Source: Ascaris suum (Eukaryota > Nematoda > Chromadorea > Rhabditida > Ascarididae). Taken from it: a stretch of 64,000 nucleotides of DNA. Of this stretch, positions 50,166 to 64,000 are shown in pieces; within the stretch, counting starts at the first letter, position 1; the number at the start of each line of letters is the position of its first letter. The position numbers and the translations under genes are program-made. The DNA lies in the NCBI GenBank assembly GCA_013433145.1, contig CM024173.1, positions 62,001 to 126,000 on the forward strand. The letters run 5' to 3'. The notes beneath the pieces were generated by a model, which saw only the letters and a list, made by a program, of their open reading frames with translations, made no database searches and was not told the DNA's origin.

Positions 50166-50681
50166 AGTTGCGGCGGCCCGTTCATTTTATTCTTTTGTTC
50201 GATTCATTTTCTCTGCTCTTTCGATAGACTCTTCGGCTCCATGTCACGCACACGTGAGTTTCAGACGCAGCTTTGCAATATTTTTCTCCGTTGTTGATGT
50301 TAACCATACTTTTCTCATTCTATTGGCATTCCTTACGTGGTGTTATTCTCGTAATTAAATTCAGGACGGTGATATGATTGGAGAAGAACGCGAAGCTTTT
50401 ACTTCCGGTGACTATTGCTTCGTTGGTGTTTTTACTGAATCGATAAGTCATATCTTTATTTATGTTACAGTGTATTTTATGGACCAGAAATCGACGTATT
50501 TCATCCCATATGATGGCAAGTTGGGGGTTATTTAAAAGAACAGAAAACAGAGATGGCCAGACGCAACGAGACTGCTTCTTTCTTAGACTCACTACGACAT
50601 TTTGTTGGATTTATTGCGACGTCTTCGTCGATGACTAAGGAATTGTTGCTGGCTTATATCGCGCGCGCTCTCTCCCTCCTG

Positions 50682-50706
50682 CGTGTGCGTGTGCGTGTGC
50701 GTGTGG
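50682..50706. repeat. (GTGCGT)n microsatellite
   Basis: GTGTGCGTGTGCGTGTGCGT-like repeat, about four units, preceded by GCGCGCGC. Confidence 0.85.
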
Positions 50707-51616
50707 TGCTGAAGCGCCTAACGAAAAAGCAATCTGCACGGTTCGACCGCATCGACCGACTGACTGCATTTTCAAAATTCGAGTGACGAACGAATTTTCA
50801 GCTGCGAATTCACTTCACTCATCTGAAATTTCGAGCGGCAATTTCAGTTAGGCACGAATGCTCCAAAAGTCGCGCCTAAATTGCATCGATGGGATCGTTT
50901 TTTCCCGAGTGCTTGCATGTAAGTAGTGTTTTCCATAGGAATGCGTATTTTATTTTCTGGGATTCATTCATGAAATTTTTAAAGAACGAACACATGTATT
51001 ATGGAACGTTGTAAGCGTTTGACTAGTGGTATAATTGAGGAGGAAGTAGGATGGTGAGTGTAGTCAGGCAACAACTCTCATGCGCTGTTGTTTTGGGTAT
51101 ACCTTCCGGAATCAATGAGGGAGCTTTGCGTCGCAATGAGCTTTCGTAAACGAAATTGCTTGATAGTGGACCTAGGAGAAGAAAGGGTATAGCGGTCTTA
51201 ATGAAGTCACTAGATGTATGGGATGTGTGAAGGTAGAATGTCCACCCGTCAGTTTGGTCAGCGAGGGAGAAAGAGGGAAGAAGGAGTAAGGAGCGAAGGG
51301 ATTTGTCTTCTCGTTATTTTCAAGTTATTATTGGATCTTCCCTACTTGAGGTCAATTTTTCATTCAGAAAGAACCATCTGCGCGATTGGGAAGGTGCAAT
51401 AAAGGTTCACTGCAAAAAGTACTGTCAAACGTACGTCGGTTTCTGTCCTTTACCGGCAACTATAATTGTTCACTGCTGTGCTGCTAAAAAAGCTGTTGGT
51501 GCGTATGTGCTAGAAGAATACCGGTCATTCTTTTGATTTGTTGTAGTGCATTTTGACTTTTTTACAGAGCATGACAGCATTTAAGTTTTCTCTGACACTG
51601 CTGCATATGCTTAGTA

Positions 51617-52279
51617 ATGTCTGCGATCTCTGACATCCTCTCCAACCTTCCAGGTGCAGTAGAAGGTAGAGGAGCTGGAGGAGATATTGAGGAGTCGCTG
51701 AGAAGTATTGTGCAATATGTTGGTTGCCGTGTTGTTAGCGTTGTGCAGTTTTTTTCAAAATCCACCATTTCGGTATGTTTTAAACGACACGAGGTTACGA
51801 CATCTCATCGAAGAAGATAGAATGATAGCAATGATATTAACAGCTTTCTTTAAACTTTAGCTGCCTCCATATTCCAAAATTGCCGTGTCAGTTCATTCCG
51901 GTGTAGAGGGTTCCTGCGATGCTTCATTTAGCACAGCTGACTCTTAGGAAAATGTACCTGCAGGTGCACACCGTACGTTTCTTACGGCGATGCGCCTCTT
52001 CCCGATAATCTTGTTCGCTTCGTCCTGCGTCGTGTTTCTTGCGTAAAACGCCATCTATATCTGGGCATTGTTTTGCACGCAGTGAGTGCTGCACTTCTTA
52101 GTACGCAGTTTTCAGGTCATCGTTTTATGGATTCTCTTATTGTCTCTGTGAAGTCAGTTGCGTAGTGTTTGTTATTCCAATGTTTTATTCATTATTTAGT
52201 TATTTTTTCATCGATGCAGCACAACGGGCAACTGCCAGCGTCTGTGTCGCGTCACAGCTTATTTTCGATAATCCTTTAA
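51617..52279 (+). CDS. Small four-exon gene, product unknown
   Basis: Exons 51617-51718, 51861-51909, 51948-52081 and 52220-52279, joined in consistent phases (0, 1, 0). The start reads MSAISDILSNLPGAVEGRGA, followed by GGDIEESLRSIVQY. Exon 2 gives LPPYSKIAVSVHSGVEG. Exon 3 gives KCTCRCTPYVSYGDAPLPDN followed by LVRFVLRRVSCVKRHLYLGI. Exon 4 gives HNGQLPASVSRHSLFSIIL and a stop. The product would be about 114 residues, cysteine-bearing and basic, with no clear membrane span. I do not recognise the family. The second intron is only 38 nt, which is short. The phases and splice sites (CTTTAG, CTCTTAG, GATGCAG; CGCA|GTGAGT) are the main support. It lies between RanBPM and DUS2 on the same strand. 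Confidence 0.5.
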
Positions 52280-53908
52280 TAATTTAATCATTGAGTCACT
52301 GAAAATTCATTCGTTACGAGCAGATTCGAGGATGATTTGTTGAATTGCTTTAAAATAATGAGAGTATTAGGTGAGAAAAGCAGTCTTACTATATAAGCAG
52401 CACACAATATGCGCCATCACTTTTGGTCGTAGACGACCTGATTTCGGTGGCTTACGGTGACCATTCGTCATGACCCGAACTCCGAAATGGATTGGTGGTA
52501 GCTGATCCAAAATAAACTGTAGTTTTTTTCAAATGGGTAGAGAATTTCCTCGGTGGCTTTTATTCCATTTCGTGACTGGATTTAGAATATCATTTCTTTA
52601 AGCTCTAATAATCATTTTTACATTTAATGATCTCGAGTAAATTATTTGAATATGCTTATTGCAGTGATGTCGCTTGTGATTATTCGCAGGGGAAACATTT
52701 TCGTGGTTTCATAATGCAAGGATATTTGCAGATGATGCTTTCTTATATTCGGACACGCGCATTTGGACTCTGATTCGTTTCTTTTGAAGAAACCGCTCTC
52801 TATTCGTTTCTCACTTCCAAATCCTATCTTGGTGAATTTCATGCGAGATTTGCTGAAGCGAACCGTATCATGGTTAGTTCCTTCTCCCTCGAGCGAAATT
52901 GTATGCAGCGAATCTATCCAGATGCCACTTAAGCGATAGAGAGTAATCTTCAAAGATAACAACTACTTTTGGCAATTCCATTTAGCATTGTCGAACATGC
53001 CCTAGCTGAAGACCTTTTTTAAAGCTTTTGCATTTGTTGATTAGCAGCTAAATGAATCGATGTACGAGCTAAACGGAAGATTCTGATGTTGCACCTAAGA
53101 AGACATCGTTAGGTTCTCTCACCGGGGACAGCTAGGAAGGGGTAAGGAGTCGCTTCCTTTTCCCATAGCTGAAAAATTTTCCGCCCTTAACGATTGAAGC
53201 TCTACGCTGGTAGATCTCAAAGCATCTGGACTGCAGAAACGCAAATTTTCGGTCTCTGAAAGTTTTGTCCTTAAAAGCCCTCTTTTTACTTGTGTCGTAA
53301 TCGTTCGCAACTAATATATGATTCAGATGCTTGGATGCGAAATATTTGTATAATAGGATGGACAGTGGGCTGCAAGGTATTCTCTGCGACATACAAGCCT
53401 ACAGTCAGCGGTAGCAAAATGAAATCAAGCATTTTATTCGCCTTCTTTACATGTAACTCAAGAAATTTTGATTTTTATGAGTAATTAAATGATAATATTA
53501 ACATTCGACTCGGCATGTTTAAACGCTAAGTCATCGCGGAAGAGGAGAGAGAGGGTTCCTGGGGACATCTCTTACCTTCCCCTTCATTCTTGTGCTCAGA
53601 GCTTTGTGTAACGAAGTATTCACACTTTTAAACAATTTTCAGCAGCATCTGTCTGTAGATGCTTCGTTCTCATAAAATATCTGCGAGGTATTTCCCAGTT
53701 GTTTCCAGTTTAACTGTAACATCCATTTCTTCCGCGAAACCGATTAGGTTTTTTATCTCTAACCAGTTAAAAAGAATTGTCTTTTTGAGAGGTCTTATTC
53801 TCTTTTTATAACTTCATTCCATCGAAGAGTAACTGTTCTTGTTTCCGCCATTCGCGAATAAGAGTCTATCGCAGATTTATTTTTAGCAGATGCCACCATT
53901 TTTAGCCG
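52280..53908. other. Intergenic; no gene seen
   Basis: Between the small gene and DUS2. Short frames only, none with recognisable content. The stretch ends in CACCATTTTTAGCCG just before the DUS2 ATG, an acceptor-like signal that could accept a spliced leader or a non-coding first exon. Confidence 0.4.
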
Positions 53909-58639
<4,731 letters not shown>

Positions 58640-58767
58640 TGACCAATATTGTACTTTCTTTTCGATGCTGTGCGCCACGTTTTGAATCCTGCTTTATTAA
58701 ACCATCTTTTTTGACATTAAATCTCCATTCGTTAGTGATCAGGTGATCATTTTGATCGTGATTTCAG

Positions 58768-58917
58768 GTTTTGAACTGTATTCCTTCCAACTTTCCTGTT
58801 GGCATTCCAGTCTTAGAAAATTTAATCCCCCGAAGGAAATTAGAAGCTAAGCAAGGTTTATTGCTTTCAGTGTTGCGGAGTCTTCCAGTTGCAGAGTTTC
58901 TCGAACAAAATTCACAG
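58768..58917 (+). CDS. Doubtful DUS2 exon, content does not match family
   Basis: After GATTTCAG there are exactly 50 open codons up to TCACAG|GTCATC, in phase with the previous exon, beginning VLNCIPSNFPV (compare ILSTLVKGTRRPV). The expected TCKIRIL does not follow; instead it reads GIPVLENLIPRRKLEAKQ. It may be a diverged exon, a misjoined one, or a chance open stretch. A long TA microsatellite starts 30 nt after the donor. Confidence 0.35.
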
Positions 58918-58944
58918 GTCATCATTAGTTGCGTTTCTGTACAT

Positions 58945-58947
<3 letters not shown>

Positions 58948-59037
<90 letters not shown>
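58948..59037. repeat. (TA)45 microsatellite
   Basis: About 90 nt of uninterrupted TA in a presumed intron directly downstream of the doubtful DUS2 exon. Open frames across it (poly Tyr-Ile) are artefacts. Confidence 0.98.
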
Positions 59038-59041
<4 letters not shown>

Positions 59042-59900
59042 TCCGAGTGCCATCAAAGAGCACTGTTCTTTCGGGATTTGTTTGCTGCAAAAAGCAAGCA
59101 GATTTTATTGCTTGGGAGCGCATCGTATTCTTTGCCCTCTAAGATGCTAGCCCATTGCGCTTGATCTCGCAGCAGTAAGACCAAATGCGTCATGTTTCTT
59201 GAGCGTTGCCAAAATTCTGAAAACCTCGCAACTTTTATTTTCCATCTCTGTCCCTCACGTTCGGAACATTGCCAAAAGTTCCATAACCAAGGTTTCATTT
59301 AGCAGATTTCACGAATCTTCTTACTGAAGATTAACCATAATTTCTCTTTGATAATTTCTTATTCGGTGGCTGTTCTTTCAGTTATGCGGACTGACGGAAT
59401 ATAAGACGAAATCTTTTATTTGCGATACGAATACAAAGCTTTGAGGAAGGGTGGAACGAGGACGAGGAAATTCGCTGGTAAGGGTTAATCGAAATTTCGA
59501 GACACTTGTAAAACGATGTTTTTCGATAGTTTTTACTTGTGATCGATGTGTTCTATGAACATTTTTAGAAATAACAACATATATAATCTATGTTTTTGTA
59601 ATTTCAGTGTAGTTTCGTGGCACGTTTTCTATTTCTAGTGATGTGAAATACTTTGCAAATTCAACATAGTTTCCAGAGTAAAAGAGGTAATGGACTGTTC
59701 GATTCTCTACGCTGATGACGTCTTCCGCCAAAGCACAGAATATCACTTCGTCATAAGTAGGCAGTTTGCTAATATAGCAGAATAAATTTTCCATTTCGAG
59801 AAAGTTATCAAAATCATACGCTTGTAATTATTAAATGTGATTGGAGAATTTTCCATTACTTGTAGTTAAATATCGCCGATAATGAATTGATCGTGTATGG

Positions 59901-61720
59901 ATGTCAAGCGAAATAACACGACAAGATCGTGTGGAATATCGATGTGCTATTGTCAGTGAGAATGGCAACCGTAATGTGAGCACGTTTTTGGAAACTAGAG
60001 GTGGGTGACTACCTGTTACATTTACTTTTTAATGATAAAATATTTCTGTGATATCTTAGTAAGACCGACGTTCATAGTAGAAATTCTAAAATCTTTCATT
60101 GTCAACAATGGAAATTTGTCAATGAATGGAAACAGTGATTGCATCTAGTTCCGTTTTTTTTAGGTTCGGACATGAAAGCACGTCGTGTTGAAAGAACTTT
60201 GTATTTTGTCTGTAGGGAATCGCAGTGCAGTTCCATTTAATGTTATTTTCGTCTTCGATATGTTTGTAAATTTCTTGACGTTTGTATCTGACATCACTGG
60301 CTCATAATTTTCGGTTTTTGTTAAATTTTAGCTCTGTAGCATCTATTTCTTTATTATACTATTTTTCATGTTTCTGCTCATTTTTCTTATGTGATAGATT
60401 TGTTTAATATAAGCCATATTTCTGCTTCATTGGTACGCAATAGATCAGAAAACGCTTCAACAGAAAAATATTTGCGATTGCGAACTTCAAATGACAATCT
60501 TTTGATGCACAGTAGAGAGATGCTGAGTGTGGCTCCTATTCCATACGAAATTCTTTCCTGCTCAAAGTGGCAGCATTTAAAAGAGGAGTTATTGCAACTA
60601 TATCGTTATGCCAAGAAGCATTTTCTTAGGGCGCTGTTTCCGTTCGTTTGAAAATTGGAATGATCTTGCAGAGCCGATGCCGCAAATAACATCAATCAGG
60701 AATGAATTGGTGGCAGTGGGGATGGCAACATTTCTTCATTGCACAACACAACTGAAGATTCCTACCATTCAACGGACACGTGATGGCAACGTTATCATCA
60801 ACTCCCATTGAGCGGTTCGTGCATAAATTTGCAATGCTTTAGTATTCGTTTGTGATGAAAAAACGCTACAGAAGGGAAGGTATAAATTTTAATAAGTGCA
60901 AATAGCGGTATAGAGAAGTCTTATTGCAAGTGAAGTTTCGAATCATTGCAGAAAAATTACTTAGCTCTTATCAACACATAATCAGTTGTTGTTTTGAGCG
61001 CAAAAGTAAATGCTAGTCTGGGGATTTGCTCGTGAGGCGGCAACTGATTGCGAATTGCTTTAGAAAATTCACCTCCATGTTTATCAAGAATTGATCTCGT
61101 TGGCCGCTCACTTCGTCGCAACAACCAAGTGCACATATTTCTGATCGTGTGCCCTTTCAAAGCGTCCTTCCTGCAACCTTTCCACTCAGTACCTAGTGGA
61201 AAGTTTGCTGGAAATGATAGAATTTATTGTAGGAAATGGATTTGCATTGTTGAAATTTAATGCATTGCCATAACGCCCATTGCCATAATGCAAATTTAAT
61301 GCAATCATTAGTATATATACCGCTTATGTTTGAAAATGCCGTTTAACTGTCGCTCGCCAATGACTGAGTTTTTCCTTCAAATTTTTGTTGTGTAGAAGGT
61401 GAATGGAAAAAGATGATTACTCATAAAACCATTCATGAAAGTAAGTTAGAAAGGGTTTTCTATAGCTTACCTATATTCTTGTAACCGACGTTCGTAAGCC
61501 ACTTCGATGTCATTTTTATAAGCATCAAGTGTTTCTGGAATAGACATGCATTGTTGCGCCGTTTGTGGTGCATCATAACCTCATTTTTATTTGTTTATAG
61601 AACGATTATCGTGACTCATTCGGTCATCTACAGCGAAATACTTGTGATAGCCATATTACAGTCACTAAACAGGAATCACTGATAAGTCTGTCGAAGAAAG
61701 AACTGCCGGTGCTGAAGAAG
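59901..61720 (+). CDS. Exons of an unrecognised gene
   Basis: 59901-60000 opens MSSEITRQDRVEYRCAIVSE followed by NGNRNVSTFLETR, with donor AGAG|GTGGGT in phase 1. 60164-60211 after TTTTTTTAG continues in phase (GSDMKARRVERTLYFV). An open frame at about 60444-60651 (TEKYLRLRTSNDN... EELLQLYRYAKKHFLRAL) and 61601-61720 (NDYRDSFGHLQRNTCDSHIT, 40 codons, TTTATAG to AAG|GTGATA) may belong to the same gene. The joins between the last pieces are not proved by phase. The protein is polar and helical in feel, with no family that I recognise. Two genes are also possible. Confidence 0.35.
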
Positions 61721-62179
61721 GTGATATAGATATGTTTACTGTTGAATGTAGCCCTATAAGAAACCTAAGGAAGCGAGAATTCGCAAATATAAAAACCAAT
61801 TTTTGTTGACTCTTCCTACAGATAGCCCACGGGATGGGAAAAATGAACGACATACGCATATAGATTGAAACTAAGGTAGCGGTGATATAAACCGAATGCC
61901 CCAACGGCTATGTTCATTTTATACTTTTGCCTTGTAGGCTTTTGGAAGCGATCTTTGCGATCTGCTTCATACAACATTAGCGTTTTCTTGGTTCCCAACT
62001 ATTTCATGTCTTACGTTCCGAGTATTGAGGTAGAAATTATTGCACCAATCTCCAGTTAATGCGAACAAATTACCACAAATATTCCAAGGTTTCGCGAGCT
62101 CCTGACTGCTTTTATTCCTCCACTCAATTTGTTCGATTTCACCGAAAGCAAGATTGAGTCTGTCTTTTTTCAATTTCAG

Positions 62180-63080
62180 CACGACATGCAGCAGAGGTGA
62201 AACTTGCGTCGGCTAAAGAGCTTCTCAAATCACAGGAAAAGACGTTGAAGCGACGCGGTGAAGAGTGACGTAGCTTGAAATCAAAGATTTCAGCGTTCGA
62301 TCTCGAGATCCGTGGAAAGGAGGCGCAAATCAGACTCCTGAATGTTCGTTTCATTACAGTTTTTGATATAATTCAAGCTTATTGTATCAACGGGCATGGT
62401 TTTGTTTCTCTTCGTTGTTGCCAATCTAGCATCATTCCTGTTTTGTTATGCACCTTGTTTCTGTCAGTATCGGATTTATTGGAAAGTTTTGGTAGAATTT
62501 AGGCTGAACTGGTTGGATGTTGGTAGGCTGCAGTGTTTGGATAGTCGATAAGGCATAAAACAGTGAAAAAGAGGAGGTTCAAGGAGAGTGCGCAAATGGT
62601 CAACGTAAAAGACTCACTCATTTACTTACTTTCACTCATTTTCTCTCTCAATTGCATATTTATTTTCCGATGTTATTGCTCCATCTGGGCTATTTTTGGT
62701 GCTTGTGTTATTGCATTCTTATCTCATATAACGAAATGGTGTTACTAGTTATTCATATGTATATTACGAAGACGGCAATTGTGATGACATATGGGCAGTC
62801 GGATCCTCATTTCCTACTGAAAAAATACGCACGCTATTTAATCTCGGGTTCAGGTTCCCGTTTTTCGATGAGAAAAGAGGGGAAATCGATGCAAATTTAC
62901 GAGCAACTGAAAACGTTGAAAGTGGGTTTGGAGAATTCACAAAATGATAACAGGGCACTTCGAGAACGTGAGAATAAATAGAATATGACAAGAATACATG
63001 CGCAAAGTAAGGTGGGTGAATGTAATGAAGGGGAACAGCGATTTAGTGCACTTATGGCATGTTTGGAAGCAGAACGTCAG
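62180..63080 (+). CDS. Coiled-coil protein exons, one with in-frame TGA
   Basis: 62180-62343 follows CAATTTCAG and reads RHAAEVKLASAKELLKSQEK, TLKRRGEE, stop, RSLKSKISAFDLEIRGKEAQ, IRLLN. Heptad spacing of Leu, Ile and Ala continues on both sides of the TGA at 62266-62268, so the stop most likely replaces a sense codon such as CGA. A second segment near 62890-62975 (MQIYEQLKTLKVGLENSQND, NRALREREN) is also coiled coil. A third (GECNEGEQRFSALMACLEAE, RQ) ends at a good donor, CAG|GTAAGA, at 63080. The gene may continue past the window or be the 3' part of the gene at 59901. No family is assigned. Confidence 0.45.
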
Positions 63081-63109
63081 GTAAGATTTTGCAACAATTT
63101 CGTCACAAA

Positions 63110-64000
63110 CAAATTTGTCTTTATATTTGTTTTTATAAATAGATTTGCATTAATATTTTATATATCTTTATATTTATATCTATGCTGATATTTATATTTA
63201 TTTACGTTGATGTTCATGTTTATAATTTATGCTTCTAGTTGTATTCATTTATATTTATATTCATATTAAAAATTATATTTATTATTTATACTTATCTTTA
63301 TATTCATCTCTATATGTGTTTGTTGTTTATTCATATTTATATTTATGTTTATAAACTGTATTTACTATCATATTTAATTATATTTATTTTTAAAATATAT
63401 ATTATATCATATTAATATTAATTTTGATATTTATAATGCGTATTTATATATCAATTTTATTTATATTTTAACTTTACATTAGTCCTTATATTATTATTAA
63501 TATTTATATTTACATTTACAAATACATTTGTAATTTGTGTTTCTCCTTTAGTTATATTTACATTCATATTTATGTTTGCGTTTATATTTATGCTTCATAT
63601 TTATATTTGTATGTATATTTATATGCCTATGCATTTACTTTTATGTTTACATTTATGTTTATGTTAATTTTTATTTGCATTCGTTTTATTTATTTATATC
63701 TATTTCTGATTTCATATGTTTATGTCGTTTTACTTGTAAATTTTATACATATTTGATTTATTTGTTTATCTTATATTTCCATCTTTATTTTTATTTATAT
63801 ATCTATTTATTTTCATGTCTATATTTATACTGGTATTTGTATTCATATTTACATGCATATTTATGGCAGTATTTATATCTATATTGACCTCTGTGTTCAT
63901 ATTTTTATTGATGTTATTATTTATTTTTGTTTATCGCTTATATTTATCTTCCTATTCATATTTATATTAGTATTTACATTCATAATTATTTTTACATTGA
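63110..64000. repeat. Degenerate A/T hexamer array (ATTTAT/TTTATA type)
   Basis: TTTATATTTATATTTAT-like units with scattered changes, running off the window end. It is the complementary orientation of the array at 18830-20085 and follows a coiled-coil exon donor, so it probably sits in an intron. Tyr/Phe/Ile-rich open frames within it are artefacts. Confidence 0.92.

Overview
The window is eukaryotic nuclear DNA: AT-rich, intron-rich, and full of microsatellites. Recognisable coding sequence comes in short exons with GT..AG introns. Acceptors are mostly short T-rich ...TTTCAG/TTTTAG, and the first DUS2 exon sits directly behind an acceptor-like TTTTTAG, as at a trans-splice site. This suggests an invertebrate, most likely a nematode; the species cannot be named. 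There is no CRISPR array, operon, insertion sequence or obvious virus, and I recognised no tRNA or rRNA gene.

Large-scale layout. Bases 1-12922 are repeated as a reverse complement at about 32268-45173, so coordinates of paired sites add to roughly 45173-45181. Between the arms lie 18.7 kb of single-copy sequence (12923-31590), a 10-N gap (31591-31600) and a rough third copy (31601-about 32258) of part of the right arm. The left arm reaches the window edge, so its outer end is not visible. Right of 45173 the sequence is again single copy here.

Genes. The main gene is a RanBP9/RanBP10 (RanBPM, yeast Gid1) homologue, the SPRY-LisH-CTLH-CRA scaffold of the CTLH/GID ubiquitin ligase. Its N-terminal and SPRY exons are on the minus strand of the single-copy block (16700 to 13417). 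The SPRY-end, LisH, CTLH and linker exons lie in the left arm on the minus strand, and again in the right arm on the plus strand. The C-terminal CRA exons and stop codon are only on the plus strand at 46085-47428. The gene therefore reads through only if the first contig is reversed and overlapped with the second. The simplest explanation is that the window joins two overlapping, probably allelic, contigs head to head; a real inverted duplication is the alternative. In the four clearest comparisons the right-arm exon carries a single-base indel that breaks or shifts the frame where the left arm is intact, which fits a poorly polished second copy.

Downstream on the plus strand are a possible two-exon reading frame (49668-50165), a small unrecognised four-exon gene (51617-52279), a tRNA-dihydrouridine(20) synthase gene of the DUS2 family (from 53909; five well-supported exons plus a doubtful one), and a set of exons, partly coiled coil, of one or more unrecognised genes (59901-63080). 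Degenerate A/T hexamer arrays lie at 18.8-20.1 kb and, in complementary orientation, from 63.1 kb to the window end. Most of 17-31.6 kb shows no gene I can support.
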